Assembly (NCBI GenBank): GCA_902805475.1
Contig: CADCSX010000006.1
Coordinates: 3,162,001 to 3,226,000 of the forward strand
From: Entonaema liquescens
Taxonomy: Eukaryota > Ascomycota > Sordariomycetes > Xylariales > Xylariaceae
DNA length: 64,000 nucleotides
Direction of reading: 5' to 3'
This document shows, in pieces, positions 24,801 to 35,638 of this stretch. Position numbers and translations under genes: made by a program. The notes beneath the pieces are model-generated. The model searched no databases, had not been told where the DNA came from, and saw only the letters and a program-made list of their open reading frames with translations. The number at the start of each line of letters is the position of its first letter. The first letter of the stretch is position 1.

Positions 24801-25175
24801 CAATCTTCCGCAAGCCGTAAGACTTCCAGTCTCGGTACAGACCGGGGTATCTATAGGTCAATGGGTTGGCCCTGTGGTGGCCCAGTCCTGGGGTGTGGCC
24901 AATGAGAGTTGACGGCCACAATGCGCACTCTCAGAGGTACTCGCAGATGCGGACTTGGGGTTGTCAAGGCCTCGACATGAGACGATGTCTTAGCAGGAAT
25001 TCATGACAGTTCATCACTCGTGCCCCTTTGGTCCTCAACATCACTTATCGTCGTTTTCCCCCACTTCAGGTACCGAAGCGACCCGCTGGCGTGTGCTGAT
25101 TTGTCTCGTGCACGGTCTGACAAAGAGACGTACCTACATATACAGGCGACTTACACGAGCCACGCAACTGCCAAC
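21851..25175. other. 3.3-kb intergenic region (divergent promoters)
   Basis: The first 400 bases (21851-22260) are purine-rich on the plus strand and read as the pyrophosphatase leader with an open frame. From 22260 to 25000 there are only random ORFs, the longest being 23891-24361, without domains or splice-supported extension. A 22930-22960 segment with a GATTCGACC word does not fold as a tRNA. The last 200 bases are the probable leader of the Zn2Cys6 gene, with an in-frame ATG at 25020 that I consider upstream of the true start. Confidence 0.5.
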
Positions 25176-27171
25176 ATGAGCAACAGTGACCTATCCCAGA
25201 TCACCTCGGAGATCCCTGACTTTATTGGCGGGCTCCCCAAGAGGAGACAACCCAAGGGTCCTGCCCCACCGGATGAACTCGAATTTGACCAGTACTTTGA
25301 TTATAAACGTTTCTATGAAGGATCCCCAGCCGCCGATGCCGACTCGCGGAGCCGCTCTGACGCCTCTTCTATCCCGGGGCTAACATCCGGTCCCTCGGAG
25401 GAAGACGGCGCATCCTCTCCCAGGTCCACTGAGGACTCTTTCCACTTCAAGGAAGCCGTTGAGCAGATCAAGCAACACGATGATCGCTTCACTGTTCCGG
25501 CTCGCGAGATCAGACCCAACGGTGTGGAACCCTACCCATGGCACATGGATATAGACGGCACGCTAGGTTCCAGTGGGGCCGATATCCAGGGTCTCGGTGG
25601 CAGCAGTAGCCCGCACTCCCCGGCCTCATCCAACGGAACTGCATCGTCCTCATACCATAGCTCTTCTTCGGGTGAATTGCCACTCAGTCGTGGCAAGAGA
25701 CATCGCCCCCTAGATAACCCAGATAAGGTTGCCCAGATGCGCAAAATTGGCGCCTGTTTTCGGTGTAAGACGCGCAAGGTCACAGTGAGTAGTCACAGTC
25801 GTATCTCGGCTTCCTTCCTAATCAACTAGAAGTGTGACCAGCAGATTCCTTGCTCGCGTTGCAAAAATGACGCTTCCAAGTACTGCAACGATGATGACGG
25901 CGAATTGGCCGAGCATATGTGTTTCCGCCGCCTTTCGGCCAGCAGCGACCTCGTCTTCAATGTGATCTGGAGTATGTCAATCTCATTATCACTATCACCC
26001 GAGCTTGGCTGCGAGTGGAATAGCTGACCATAGCAGAGGCACAAGTAAACCCACATGCCGCGTCCCAGAGAGGCAGCCCTTTGAACTGGAACGTATACTT
26101 CAAGCCATGTCTTGCGACTCAACAACCCCTACCAATCTCGGTCTCGCGTGACGAGAGTAACCACAACAGCCAGGCATGGCAGAGGTGGCAAGCCAATCCA
26201 GGACAAATGGCCCCTCAATACGTATTAAACCCGCATGGTGCACCTGAAGACGTTATGCTGGTTAAATGGGCTTCGTGGCAAATGTTCACAGACGAGGGCT
26301 CTGACTTCCAATCAGCTCTGGACATTCTAGTTAGCAGATATGCGCAAGACGATAACTCGTTCCTTCCATACGTCAGTCCAATGCCATTAACTTCCTTTAC
26401 GTCGTACACCTACTAACATGTGATCAGTACCCTCTTGTTCGTAGAGTCTATGACATGAGGTGTATGTATAAAATATGGCGACAAAAGAAATTCTTCTGCC
26501 AAAGATTCCAGGGATCCGACCTAGAAGAGCTCCCAAATCAGGTCTGTCAAGACTTGAAACGAATCATCGTTTTCAGGATGAAGATACTCGAGTCCGATAT
26601 ATTGGCACAGTTCTGGAAGACCTTGGACGCGGGCTTGAAACCGCACGAGCGATTACCCTTATGGGCTTGTATGATGGAGTTTATTCTGATGTATCGGGAT
26701 ATATATGCGCTCAATCAATCAGAAGGTATTGTGGCCACCCCGATTTGGAAATACAAGGACTCGGCTTACATTGATCAATAGACCTTTGCGGGGATCCGCT
26801 ACAGATCGAGACTATAACCACGAGCGTCTTTAGCAACTTAGTCGTGATGTGCGAGATCTGTTTCGGTAAAAAGAAACCGGAACCAATGACTGAAGACGGA
26901 AACCCGGCACTGAGCACGACAAAGAGGCAATTAAATGCCGATTTCAGGAGGGTGGAAATTCGCAGGGACGAATTCTGTATGTTACCATGGAGGTCCTCGG
27001 AAATTGAAGTGTATAATGGGCTGACAATTTACTTTAGACCAGACCATCCAAGACTGTACCACTTATCCACACTCTTCTACGCTCGACCGTCTGATCTGTG
27101 TCCTGTTAATTGGCGCACAAAGAGGTGGTACAAGAGCCGGAGCCCGGGCGCCTAAACGGGTTAGGCGATAG
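25176..27171 (+). CDS. Zn2Cys6 transcription factor with internal zinc cluster
   Basis: Six exons (25176-25784, 25833-25971, 26034-26371, 26428-26725, 26782-26976, 27038-27171) give 570 residues. The zinc cluster sits unusually far in: Cys194-x2-Cys197-x6-Cys204-x5-Cys210-x2-Cys213-x7-Cys221. This exact spacing fixed the first intron as 25785-25832, because the alternative acceptor breaks the x6 spacing. The N-terminal 190 residues are acidic and Ser-rich. Downstream motifs are LVSRYAQDDNSF and LPLWACMMEFILMYRDIYAL, typical of an alpha-helical regulatory middle region, and NLVVMCEICFGKKKPEP. Introns 4 (26726-26781) and 5 (26977-27037) are supported by GTATTG/TAG and GTATGT/TTTAG sites and restore one frame. 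The unspliced alternative would stop at 26781. The predicted end has a basic tail (RAPKRVRR). It presumably binds DNA in the nucleus; the target is unknown. Confidence 0.85.
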
Positions 27172-27644
27172 ATGCGACGTGGTGGTATGAGGCTTCTGGA
27201 TAATTTCGTTTCTTGTTATGTCATTTAAACCTGGTTGGGTTCGGGTTTTGTAAACTGAGTTTCGGTACGAGTTCATTTTCGGGTTGTTAGGTGGTCGATG
27301 GTTTAGCGAAGGAGTTTAGCGACAGGCTGATACCCATCTACCGCATTTGAGCTTGCATTATGCCTCGTGATGAGAGAGGGGGGGGAAACATTTCAAAAGG
27401 CATATGACTTGTTCGACGACACTCGCTGCCGGTATCAGCGTCGCGGGGGCTATGACTTTCCCTAGTAAAAACTGCGAGGGTCGTCGTTTTGCTTGTGTTT
27501 GTATAAGTGTTATGTTCTCACCATGTTTTAAAAGTGGTGTACGGCACTCTTGGGCAACTATAGCAATAGCTTGTAGTTAGAGCAAGTACATTTACTGCGT
27601 CCAAAAATTTCGAAGCCACAATTCCAGATGGAGTGGCCAAAGAT
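27172..27644. other. Convergent 3' region (Zn2Cys6 factor / RTG2)
   Basis: About 470 bp between converging genes, including a G9 run near 27378. Presumed 3' untranslated sequence; nothing else recognised. Confidence 0.6.
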
Positions 27645-29588
27645 TCAAATTCCTCTCTGAATTGTGAGCTCAACCTTCCTCTCGGTCGCGTCTAGTGTAT
27701 CTCGATACTTCCCAACACTCTTGAAAGTGTTGACTAGCCCTTCCGTATCCAGGAGCTGGAAAGTAGTCGGAGATAATGAAACTACTAGTTGAATCCTTGT
27801 TTTTTCTTTGTCGTTTTCACTATCGAGTTGAATCTATATATTTATTAATATGCGAATAACTAAGTTATCGTTATGAGTTACTTACCTGACAACTTCCGTT
27901 AGTCTATCCGCAGAATCCGGGCTCGCCGGGGAAAGCACGGCAAGCAGACTGGCAACCGCGCCGAGATATTCCGCCCAAAAGTTAGCCTCAGGATTCAATT
28001 GGCCGACAAGGCTCTGTAGATTGGCTTGTAGAAGTTTATCAAAGGGGCCGAGGCTAGCTCCCCATCTATAGCAAAGAGTTAGGCCCAAGACTGCTCGCGC
28101 TAAATGACTGAAACCAGGTGCACTTGGGTCGCGGTTAACAGCTTGATGCAACTCAAATGCTGCGTTGGCATCACTTGGTTCTCCTATGCGCGTCCAAATA
28201 TTGTTGGCAAAGAGTGGGCCAAGTCCCAAAGTAATTATTGTTGGAATGTTGGAAAAATCGTGATTGCTCGGTAACGATGATTGCACACTGTCGATCACTG
28301 ACTGCAAAGTCTCACGTTCCTTCTTGCTACCAACTGGAGAGAGAAGTGGCAAGGGGTTTATCTCCCTAATAGTTTGGGGAAGCTTCATATATAAAGCACC
28401 CTCTCGATTGCCACCACTGCAGAATGTAACCGTATGGATTCGAGGAACGGCATCGATGAGTGCCTCTACAACCGTAGCGATCGCCGGAAATTGCTGGCGC
28501 CGTCGTTTTGACATGCCGTAGATCTTACTCTCATATTCGGCATTGACCTTGCGCATGTGTTCAGTCTGACTGAAGAACGAGCCCTTAACAGTATATGCCC
28601 CAACGGCAGGGATGGGATATGGCTGAACAGGGTCCACATGCATCAGGACGCTACCGTAACCCCTAAATCCACCACCGCACAGGAAGATATCGACACCACT
28701 ACTGGCTTGGTTGACCTGTGTCTCCCTTAACGGCGGAAACTGCTGTTGGAGCTGAGCGAAGGCACTCCGCATACCTTCTTGCAGGCTGTTCACTGCAGCG
28801 ACTTGGGCCTCCTTCTCACCATCCTCTAGGATCTTAATCAGCTTAGCAGCTCCAAAGGGCAGGCTCTTTCCAGTTTTTGCAGCTGCAATTTCGTAGCCAT
28901 CGAGAGAGGAATTTAGATATGTCATCTGCACCGAACCGCCTCCTAAATCAAGAAACAGTCCGTTCACTACGTCGAACCCGCTTCTCGCGCCCATGGAGCC
29001 GAATAGAGTCTCGACTTCCGGTGCCAGCACATGAACGCCAAGTCCCGAGCTCTCTAAAACAGCATCTAGCAGCTCCGCTGCATTTTGAGCCTTCCGCATG
29101 GCTTCTGTGGCGAATACAGAGATATGCTCTGTCGGTACGCCGTAGTCATCAGCGATAGACTTGAACCGAGCCAGAGTCATAGACACCTGAGTAATAATAT
29201 CTGAAGGAAATATCAAAGGGCCACTTGAAGCCGATTTATGAAGAGCATCAAATAAAGAGATAGCAGCACGCTCGCGATACAGGCATCTGAGAAGACGACT
29301 TTGCGGGGGCGATAGATCCGAAATCGAGAATCGTATGCCATTGCTACTACAAGGTTACTAAGAAATAAATAGAAGAGATTGTATTAATTCGTTTAGATGG
29401 GTGTGAGGTCTCTCTGGCTAGGTTTTGGGGAGGAATGCAATCTCATGATAGACAAATAGACAGGGTGATGATATGACAAACCTTCCCATGTCAACTAGGG
29501 CATAGAGGTGGTTGGAGAGGTTGGTGTCCCATCGTGGCATCTTAGATGCAAAGTTCTCAAGTGTGATAATATCAGTAGTTGGTGACAT
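27645..29588 (-). CDS. rtg2: Retrograde regulation protein 2 (Ppx/GppA phosphatase fold)
   Basis: In yeast, Rtg2 senses mitochondrial dysfunction and releases Rtg1/Rtg3 from Mks1 in the cytoplasm; the fold is the sugar-kinase/Hsp70/actin type of Ppx/GppA phosphatases. Three exons (29588-29482, 29343-27886, 27795-27645) give 571 residues, close to yeast Rtg2 (588). Phosphate-loop motifs are ALVDMGSNGIRFSISDLS (split by intron 1), VFATEAMRKAQNA, FLDLGGGSVQMTY and FLCGGGFRGYGS. Intron 1 has a GTTTGT donor; the acceptor at 29344 gives the diagnostic DMGSNG. The long second frame runs to a stop at 27882, but a GTAAGT donor at 27885 and an acceptor at 27796 add a C-terminal exon (beginning IQLVVSLSPTTFQLLD, ending VELTIQRGI). 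This corresponds to the expected C-terminal domain, so I include it. Convergent with the Zn2Cys6 gene. Confidence 0.92.
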
Positions 29589-29676
29589 ATTGAATGTAAC
29601 TGCATGAGATCAGATCTGAAGAGGTGGTATTACGTCGGGTCAAAAAGTGAGAGGGTTTAATGGTAGTTGTTAGTCA

Positions 29677-29726
29677 GTATGGAGTATGGAGTATGGAGTA
29701 GTTATGGAGTATGTAGTATGTAGTAG
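29677..29726. repeat. Short tandem repeat TATGGAG / TATGTAG
   Basis: Four nearby TATGGAG copies followed by TATGTAG variants just upstream of the RTG2 gene. Simple tandem array, possibly variable in length between strains. Confidence 0.75.
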
Positions 29727-30917
29727 ATACCCGATGTTAAAAGCAAACCGCGGCTCCACATTTGCTTTTTAGTCGACATCATTTGGAGCAACCCACCCAC
29801 CATTCGCCATCCAAAAACCTTTGCCAGGTGTCAGACAAGTCGACACCGTTCAAAGCACGTGAAATACGGTGGCTTAGATAATTCTCAACCGATTGGAAGA
29901 TCAAAGTGGGGATCAAACACCTGCACTCCAGCTTCGGAATAGATACGAACAGACATACATATCTGTACATGATTCTCCGTAACTAGTTGCTCTTAGACAT
30001 TTTCGTATCCATGCACTGTGTCTTATAGCGTTTCTGAGGTCTTTTCAGCGTGAATTTTGACTTAAGGCATGATCGGGTTCTGATATTACACAAGTACCTA
30101 TATGTTCATGTTAACTTATAAGAGAATACCTAGGTATATATTGAAGGAGTACTTACTCTTTTTTAATAGTAAATCCTTGTTGGTTGGAATGTTAGTTACC
30201 TTAGGTATTTTCACTGCATTCTAGGAAACTTTGTCGCAAGGTTGATAAACTATAGAGTTAGTCTCTATAAAACCTACTCTCTACTGTGTTCAAATCGAAG
30301 TTTATCAAGCTACCATAATCGAGCTCCCACAAGCCTTAGTAACAAATCTAATAAGGCCTGGTGACATTGTTCTATGACACCAAGATCGTCACGGGGAATT
30401 CAGCATACGGCCGCTAGCCCGAGAGGCGTTACGCTGTACCACATCAGCCTGTTAATGACCCTCACCTCCAAATACAGGATCTTCTTAAAGGCTTGCGGAA
30501 GTGCACATGCAGGTCAGACCAGTTTGATCTCTTAATTGCTCGGGATATGACCGAGCCCTCGTGGCATTATGTAGGAACATTCAAATGTTCTTCTTTTTGA
30601 CTAGGCTCGGCTTCCGCATAGGGGATGCACACAGAATGCACACGGTAAGACCTTAAAATGGTCGATTACTTCAGCCATTTAATCGCGACACTTTTCCTCT
30701 ATCTCTTGACCAATCATTACTGCATGGGTAAATTTTCTTCTCGCCTTACATTACTTCATTCATGTCGGTGCATTATAGTAGGAAGTTGTCAGACGAGGCG
30801 CTCAAAAATCCACGAACCAATCAACTCAATGGGCGTAGAAATGCTTGTATGAAATATATTCTTGACATTTATCAAGGATTAAACCCAGCCCCCAGACTAA
30901 TAAGTGATAAATACGTT

Positions 30918-30931
30918 GGGGGGGGGGGGGG
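30918..30931. repeat. Poly-G run (14 nt)
   Basis: Uninterrupted G14 in intergenic DNA. Length is uncertain because homopolymers appear unreliable in this sequence. Confidence 0.75.
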
Positions 30932-32656
30932 AGGGTTAATGAAACCTCTAGGTTAATAATGTCTACGGAGTACAGGCAAGCTTACGCGTAGATTCGCGTT
31001 GGTTTCGCGTCACTTTCTCCCAATGGAACATTCCGATTCGTCAGCCAAGTAGTATGATGGTAAATGGTAAATGGGGTTGAAAGCGGCTACAATCTCAAAA
31101 GGTCTCCATGAGAGCGACATGATTAGTTAAAGGTATTTAAATCGTATATTATATCAGAGAAGCCATTCAGATATTTTAGAACATATGTTTAAGTTTTATC
31201 TTCATTAACTACCAATTGGCCTCAACCCTTATACAGACAGGTAAGAGAATTTCCAATTTTATGTGAACTGTATACTGGTGACGGCATCTATATTATAGTA
31301 CTCACTTGTATTAGATAGGAATTGTGATTTATAACCTATAACCAAATTTCACGTAGCTTATGCGCTTCCGTAACCTAATAACCCGATTTCGATATTATGT
31401 CTTTTATGTAAATAGTTTTACCCTAGCTATGTAAATCATCGTGATATCCGTAGTTGAGGAAAGTTGTAAATGTTCAAAGTAACAAAATTTAAGTATCATT
31501 ATGTATATACAGGTCCCTCTCGTCTATTGCCCTCGGTTGTGAACCGAATGCAATCCAAATGAAGAATTATAATCTACGACGTACCTAAGGTAAGTAAGGT
31601 AGTTATGTAACTTTCATAGCCGCAATGCTCGAGACATTGAACGGCCGCGTCACGTCACATACCGTCACATTCTATCTTGTCTCACTTCGAAGGTCAGGTC
31701 TCGCCCGTACCACAGATCTTCTCTAACCGCCATCCCAACAAGTCCTCCCAGTTATTATATTCCCAGGGTTAGTTACCAATACAGAAAAAAGCTTGGGCGG
31801 ATCAAATGTGTGATTAACTGCTTGCTATGTTGCCCTGACTAGACTCCACTCGTATTGATACCCATTCTACTACGTGTTTGCATCCTATGTACTTCGAGTA
31901 TACTAATAGTCGATAGTCGACGAATGGGCTAGCGACAACCAAACACAAAACTTACGGGAGACACCCGGATGCACTAGGTACCACTAAAACCTGCCTAACT
32001 CGATCTTACAATCACGGCTTCGACTACCTATCTTAACCCTTTGCCTCACTTATGTTTGGGTATATTTTGGGTCTTCCAGACTCGAAAGCCTAAGTGAAGT
32101 AATATATGTGTTGTTCGCAGTGGCATGTAGGAAGCTCCAGCACGCGGTGCTGCATAAATTCCAACGAACGAAATCAGTCAATTTGAGCGAATAAGAGAAG
32201 GGAGAATGTGAATTCGCGCGTTGCATCAAGCATTCTCGTCCACTCGATTTCGCGCTTTTACCCAAACGCGTACAGTAAGCGTACGGCCAATTCGCACGCG
32301 CACGTTCCTCTGGACCTAACTGGAACCCCAACTCCCCATCCCAACTCCATCCAACTCCCCATATAGGTTGGCGGCTAGGGGGGATGGGGGGGTCTTGCTC
32401 AGTGTCTGTGCCCTCTGCCTATCATCGGTATCCTCTTATCCTCCCACTTGGCGATCACTGCATATGCACTCCTGTCGTGTCCCTCCGCTGGCCAAAGCTG
32501 TTGTCCGGAGTGCATGAGCAGCGGCGCCAGTCGTCGCAAGTCGCAAGCAGAAGTGCGTCAAGAGCAAGTAAGCTACTAAGTAGGGAAGTTAGTAAGTTTT
32601 CGGTTTTCGGCCACATATTCCAAGTACCACTTTTACTCTTCTCAAGGTTCTGCAAC

Positions 32657-32679
32657 TTTTTTTTTTTTTTTTTTTTTTT
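32657..32679. repeat. Poly-T run (23 nt)
   Basis: Uninterrupted T23 on the plus strand in intergenic DNA; a simple repeat or possibly the relic of a polyadenylated insertion, without other evidence for the latter. Confidence 0.75.
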
Positions 32680-33171
32680 AATTATACTCCACAGATTTAC
32701 AACCTTGTTAAAATATCCGCGACTTGTTTTACAGTACAATCGTACCGACATGTAGGTATCCCCCGTGTCTCTCGTCTCTCGTCTTTTCTTCCTTCTCTAC
32801 CCCTTTGTCCAATTCTTTTTTCTCTTGTTACCTAGTAGTGCTAGTTAGTACGTATATGTAGTAGTAGATACCTGTTAGTTGATGTACACTTGCTAGGAAA
32901 ATAAGGTCTAAAGTCACATTAAAGCCCTAGTCTTTGAAGTTTGTGCATAGGCTTGGAGCAAGGAACCCCAACTGACCGCTTGAAGTTTCCACTCGTTGTA
33001 GTGGGGTCTACTAAACGTTGGGTCTATAAATGGCTTAGCGTTATATTTCATGCCGCTAGAACTGCCAGAATCAGCACGCAGGGTTCGCTCCAGTGCCACT
33101 CCCGCCTGCTGATTCTAGGTAAAGTACAGTCCAGTGTAAGGATCAGTACGCAGTTACGATGTACGATCGAT

Positions 33172-33234
33172 AGATACAAGAGATACAAGAGATACAAGTT
33201 CCTAACCTAGTTCTTAACCTAGTTCCTAGTTCCT
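33172..33234. repeat. Two adjacent short tandem arrays
   Basis: Three copies of AGATACAAG (33172-33198) are followed directly by imperfect copies of TTCCTAACCTAG, TTCTTAACCTAG and TTCCTAG. They lie in the leader or promoter region of the downstream gene. Confidence 0.7.
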
Positions 33235-33890
33235 GTTAAGTCTTCCCAGGTCTCTTCCTAGTCTTTCCTAATCGGCCCCTGTCAGTTGCACCTGCAGCGC
33301 AACGTGATTCTACTACCCATCCACCTATTCCCTATTCCCTCCCAAGTCCACACCTTAACTACTCTCTCTTTCGCATCCTCCTTGCATTTTGCCTCCTTTT
33401 TTTCTTCTCAATATCTAATCTGTCGTTCTTTTTCCTCCCCTAATCTTTCGATTGGGAGGGTGGCTACCGGTTCCCTTCGTGGTAGCCACTATTCTACGCA
33501 CGAAGTACGAAGCACGCGCACGATCGCATACTACTTTACGACTTCACCCCATTTCCTTAACGTGAATCCTTGCGAACGTCTTCCACGAGCCCTTCCATTT
33601 CATATCGGTCGAATCTAACTATGCGCTGTTGCAATCAATCAATCAAAATAACTTAGCCGCGATCCCAACGAGATAACTCGGTCAATCTTCCCAATCTTGC
33701 GACAACACAGATATAGACATAACTCTTTTTTGATTTCGCACTTCGAGAAATAGTGACTAGCGCCAATGATATTCCAGATCCCGTCGTCTTAATTACCGGT
33801 GTGATTAATGAGGTGGATTTCTTGAATGGTCATGAATGTACCTATCTGATTGATTCTGGATTATTGTGGCGGATAGTATAGGAACCACCC

Positions 33891-35638
33891 ATGCGCCATT
33901 CACATTTCACGATGCTTCAATTCAATTCCAGTAGTCGTGGTATAGGTCAGGGCCCGAAGACGCCCGAACCTTCTGCCCCTGGCGATGAGTTTAGACTACC
34001 ATCTCCACCACGACCCCGATTGAAACTAAAGAGACGACATGTGTCTCACCACCTAAACGCGCCAACCCAGCAGTTTTTGGCGTCGGTCGCAGCAGCGGAT
34101 GTGCCAGTTCCAAGTATCGAGGTAGAGGAACCCGACAGCATGGAAATCTACGAGCAATTACATGCGCCATCTTTTTCGCCTCCAAAAACTCCCGCAATAG
34201 AGTTCGCGCCGCCTTCCGAAACAAAGTTCCCTGACTGGTCTGTTGGATCCGAGTGGAGCTACTCGGATGTCGAGTCAAGCCCTGAGTACGAGTCTAGCAG
34301 GCCGTCAACGGCATTTTCCACTCAAACCAGCACTTCGTTATTCAGCCAATTTTCTCACGCCTCTGAGGATGGCAACTACATAAGCCCAGAACTTAAGGCT
34401 CTAGAATTTCCTAAGCTCGAGTCTGATACTAATATAAATGTACCGCACAAAGAGAGGTCACGAAAGCACCGTGGACCAAAGCTATGGATTCACATCTATG
34501 GTCGACTTACATGTTATACTTACAAGATCCGCGTGTAACACCAATACGCCTAGGTAGAAGCCGTATTCCTCCTAATGGGGTCTGCTTGCGCGTTGCGCGG
34601 GAGGCCAAAAGAAGTTGGAAAGGTTCTAAAGGGCATCTAACAGTGGATATGAAAAGTGGAAGCAATACCCCTACAGCAGAGACTACTAAACCATATATTG
34701 AGTGGCCCCATAGTTGTGCCGCTACCCGAGCTCATCTACGTGAGCTTTGTAGGCTCAAGGCCGCAGCTAGTCCAGGACGATACATGTCCCGGAGTCCCAC
34801 ACCCTTTCACAAGACCGCTCATCGTCGCTGGAATCGAAAATCTGTCCCGGCCCAGTCATCTGCAGCATTTTCAGCCCGTGACATGGCCTTCTCTTTGGCA
34901 GTCAGCACTTCTGACACTATGAAGCCTGATGCCCCTCTCGCTCAACTCACAAGTTCCGATAGCGAACCTTTCCCTGAGCTCACTAAGGACGTTAAGCCCG
35001 TCGTTAGACAAGCACTCCCGTCTCCGGAACTTCCCCGTCTTCCGTCCCCGGTCATGGCTAAGAGCTATGGCCCCAGCTCATCCTCGTCCTTTGCTGCCGA
35101 TATAACCCCGCCACGGCAGTCAAATTCCCTAGGCTCCCGGAAGATTCTTAAGTCGCCCGTTCGTCTAACCAGATCGCGCTCAGGAACACAGAAGCGAAGA
35201 TCGGTCAAGGATGTTGAGGACCTGCCCCGAAAGCGACCGAGCCTAGCAGCTGCTTTCTGGAAAGAAGCATCGGAAAAGAATGACGTATCTACTAAAGAGA
35301 CTCGTGGTAGAGAGCCTTCTACCGATGCCTCTACGTCCTTTGTCGCCTCAACTGCGGCGTCCCAAGATCCATTTGTGCAGCCACGTCGTCTAGGATCCCC
35401 GTTCTCCGGCGCAGGTTCCAGCTACAGTTTTCCTAACAGATTATCTGCACCAATTAATTTCAACTTAACAGCTTTACGCCGACCCTTTGCGACAGTACAG
35501 CAGCCAATCCGAGAGCGCTCACCAGCACGATCGCCATCTAGGCCGTCGTTGGCATCTCGATTGGCTTACCTCGATCAACGATTGAGAGAACTACGAAATC
35601 GCGGTGACCGCAGACGTTCTCAGTCACCTCCATCATAA
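33891..35638 (+). CDS. Fungal-specific SANT/Myb-like protein (one-base frame break)
   Basis: Two overlapping open frames (33891 to about 34465, and about 34465 to 35638) form one protein of about 582 residues if one base is missing near the A3 run at 34463-34465. The joined region then reads RSRKAPWTKAMDSHLWSTYM, continuing LYLQDPRVTPIRLGRS, IPPNGVCLRVAREAKRSWKG. This is a tryptophan-spaced, Myb/SANT-like helix block that I associate with a conserved fungal protein family of unknown function. The rest is low-complexity, Ser/Pro/Arg-rich, with repeated SPELP/SP and RSRSGTQKRR phosphorylation- and nuclear-signal-like stretches and a final helix (LASRLAYLDQRLRELRNR). The start could be 33891 or the in-frame ATG at 33912. 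DNA binding is inferred only from the W-rich block. Confidence 0.7.

Larger units (their letters stand above)
29589..33890. other. 4.3-kb gene-poor region between RTG2 and the SANT-like gene
   Basis: No recognised gene. It contains a TATGGAG/TATGTAG tandem array (29677-29726), an exon-like open stretch at 30416-30600, a G14 run, AT-rich sequence (31100-31640) with several TACCTAAGGTA-like words, a T23 run, and short tandem repeats at 33172-33234. The final 600 bases are strongly pyrimidine-rich on the plus strand (TTCCCTATTCCCTCCC and similar), as expected for the promoter and leader of the next gene. Confidence 0.5.

Noticed and set aside
26475..26774. 99-aa ORF overlapping the Zn2Cys6 factor
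   Set aside because: It is in another frame of exon 4, which carries the family-like PLWACMMEFILMYRD segment.
26844..27155. Separate gene encoding a 103-aa protein
   Set aside because: It is the unspliced reading of exons 5 and 6 of the Zn2Cys6 factor, as splice sites and frame show.
32384..32755. 123-aa ORF crossing the T23 run
   Set aside because: Includes a homopolymer phenylalanine run; no coding character or homology recognised.
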